DNA of 64,000 bases, from NCBI GenBank assembly GCA_030248295.1, contig JASANH010000360.1, positions 62,001-126,000 of the forward strand, read 5' to 3'. Below are positions 63,026-64,000 of the stretch, piece after piece. The number at the start of each line of letters is the position of its first letter. Position 1 is the stretch's first letter. Made by a program: the position numbers and the translations under genes. The DNA is from Mesodorylaimus sp. YZB2_4. Its lineage: Eukaryota; Nematoda; Enoplea; Dorylaimida; Dorylaimidae. The notes beneath the pieces are model-generated. The model saw only the letters and a program-made list of their open reading frames with translations, made no database searches and was not told the origin of the DNA.

Positions 63026-64000
63026 TTAAGGCATGGAAGTAAGAATAATGTCGTCGATCCAATTTCTGTATTTGCTGACTTCCGTGAAGACAGTGGCAAC
63101 GATCCTGGTGCTGTTAGCATCAGCTATGAAACTAGCGACGCCATAGAGCACATTTTTGTAATTCTTCTTGCAAACAAGTGCGCCTCCAGAATCGCCCTAA
63201 AATACTCGCAGAGGTGGCACAAAAACGAAAAGTCTGTCCAACCTCGCTTACTGAAAGCAGATGTTGAGAATCAACGGCAGTGTGGCAAATCATCGTTTTA
63301 GCATCATAGCTCTCGGAATACTTTTGGCATTCGTTGCGCATGGCTATTGTGACATTGATTTCTTGCAGAACATCAGGAGGACGCCCGCGCTGATATTTTT
63401 TGTTTTGATCAAAATCTTTTAAGATCAAAAACAATAAGTGACTTTGCACAAAATGGTTACCCTCTCATGAGATTTGTGCGCTTACAGTATATTGTTTGTC
63501 CCCATCCAGCCGCAATACATTCTGTTCCAGGTAGCACTTCTTCATTCTGTTCAGGCAATGCAATCGGCTGAATATTTTTAGTAAACTGGAGCGGCTGAGC
63601 CAATTTAAAAATTGTAATGTCGCCCATCATTGTTGGGGACATTGGTGGTATCCATGCTGGATGGCACTGACCGCCGGACACCCGCACCTTAACTTCACCC
63701 TCGTCCAGTTCCAATAAATAATGATTCGATGCGATCACTGAGAAAGACTTGTATAAGGTCTTGTTATTGCAGGCGCTCCTAGAACAAAGTAGGTTCAGAG
63801 CCAAGCTTATCGATGATAGGGCATAGCATACAATTTGTTGTCACCAAGCGCAACACAGTGCGATGCAGTGACGACGATGTCAGAGGCATCTTTCCAGTAG
63901 GGCACTTTCAATAGGCTTGCTCCGCAATTATGGATGCTACCTCTTTCGGGATGCATCAGCTGAAGGCTTAAAAGCCAAGGGTGACTGTGAGCTTTTGCAT
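63026..64000 (-). CDS. S1-family (chymotrypsin-like) serine protease, N-terminus outside window
   Basis: Four exons: 64000(edge)-63832, 63778-63462, 63415-63252 and 63196-63026, with short introns (46-57 bp). The frame reads HPWLLSLQLM, then NCGASLL and TASHC (catalytic His), GDITIFKLAQPLQF (catalytic Asp), ECIAAGWGQT, RPPDVLQEINVTIAMRNECQ, MICH and GDSGGALVC (catalytic Ser), ending EVSKYRNWIDDIILTSMP. All three triad residues are present. The donor after GWGQT is ambiguous: GTAACC at 63461, or GTAAGC just upstream. In the chosen model the segment before GDSGG is QHLLS, lacking the usual Cys of that loop, so specificity cannot be assigned. Secreted digestion or defence is inferred; propeptide and signal lie beyond 64000. 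Confidence 0.85.

Overview
This is a stretch of an animal (eukaryotic) genome, most likely a nematode. Genes are split by short GT-AG introns (46-90 bp in several genes) with TTTCAG/TTTTAG-type 3' splice sites. Five single-exon 7TM receptors plus a decayed one form a local cluster resembling nematode chemosensory serpentine receptors. Transposon remnants are dense, and a few TTAGGC hexamers (the nematode telomere unit) occur near 62 kb. The species cannot be named from the sequence.

Layout. 1-2.2 kb: secreted pancreatic-type lipase (+) behind a duplicated intron block. 3.3-5.1 kb: LINE 3' end and a decayed hAT-like element. 5.5-6.5 kb: 7TM receptor (+), followed by a duplicated scrap of its tail in which a dead Tc1-like element (7906-9525) sits. 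11-28 kb: a minus-strand array of related 7TM receptors at 11.1, 17.5 (frameshifted), 20.0, 23.4 and 26.9 kb, with a gutted copy at 31.3 kb. The 20.0/23.4 kb pair and the 26.9/31.3 kb pair are two copies of one duplicated two-gene unit. 28.5-30.7 kb: foldback and LTR-retrotransposon debris between the members of the second pair. 33.9 kb: small secreted protein. 36.9-38.0 kb: secreted DOMON-domain protein in three exons. 38.3-40.6 kb: hAT-like element with an 8-bp target duplication that contains a LINE 3' end. 44.9-46.4 kb: two-exon receptor of a second 7TM family. 46.8-54.7 kb: a complete classical (Ca2+/DAG) protein kinase C gene in 15 coding exons on the minus strand. 57.3-58.5 kb: secreted Gln/Tyr/Gly-rich protein with EB/EGF-like Cys modules. 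59.7-61.2 kb: second receptor of the 45-kb family, with an in-frame stop in TM6. 63.0-64.0 kb: S1-family serine protease running off the window edge.

There are no operons in the bacterial sense, and the genes do not form one pathway. The theme is a receptor cluster evolving by birth, death and possible gene conversion among transposons, alongside housekeeping signalling (PKC) and secreted digestive or extracellular proteins. All gene models were assembled by eye from frame, splice signals and family motifs, without transcripts or database searches.
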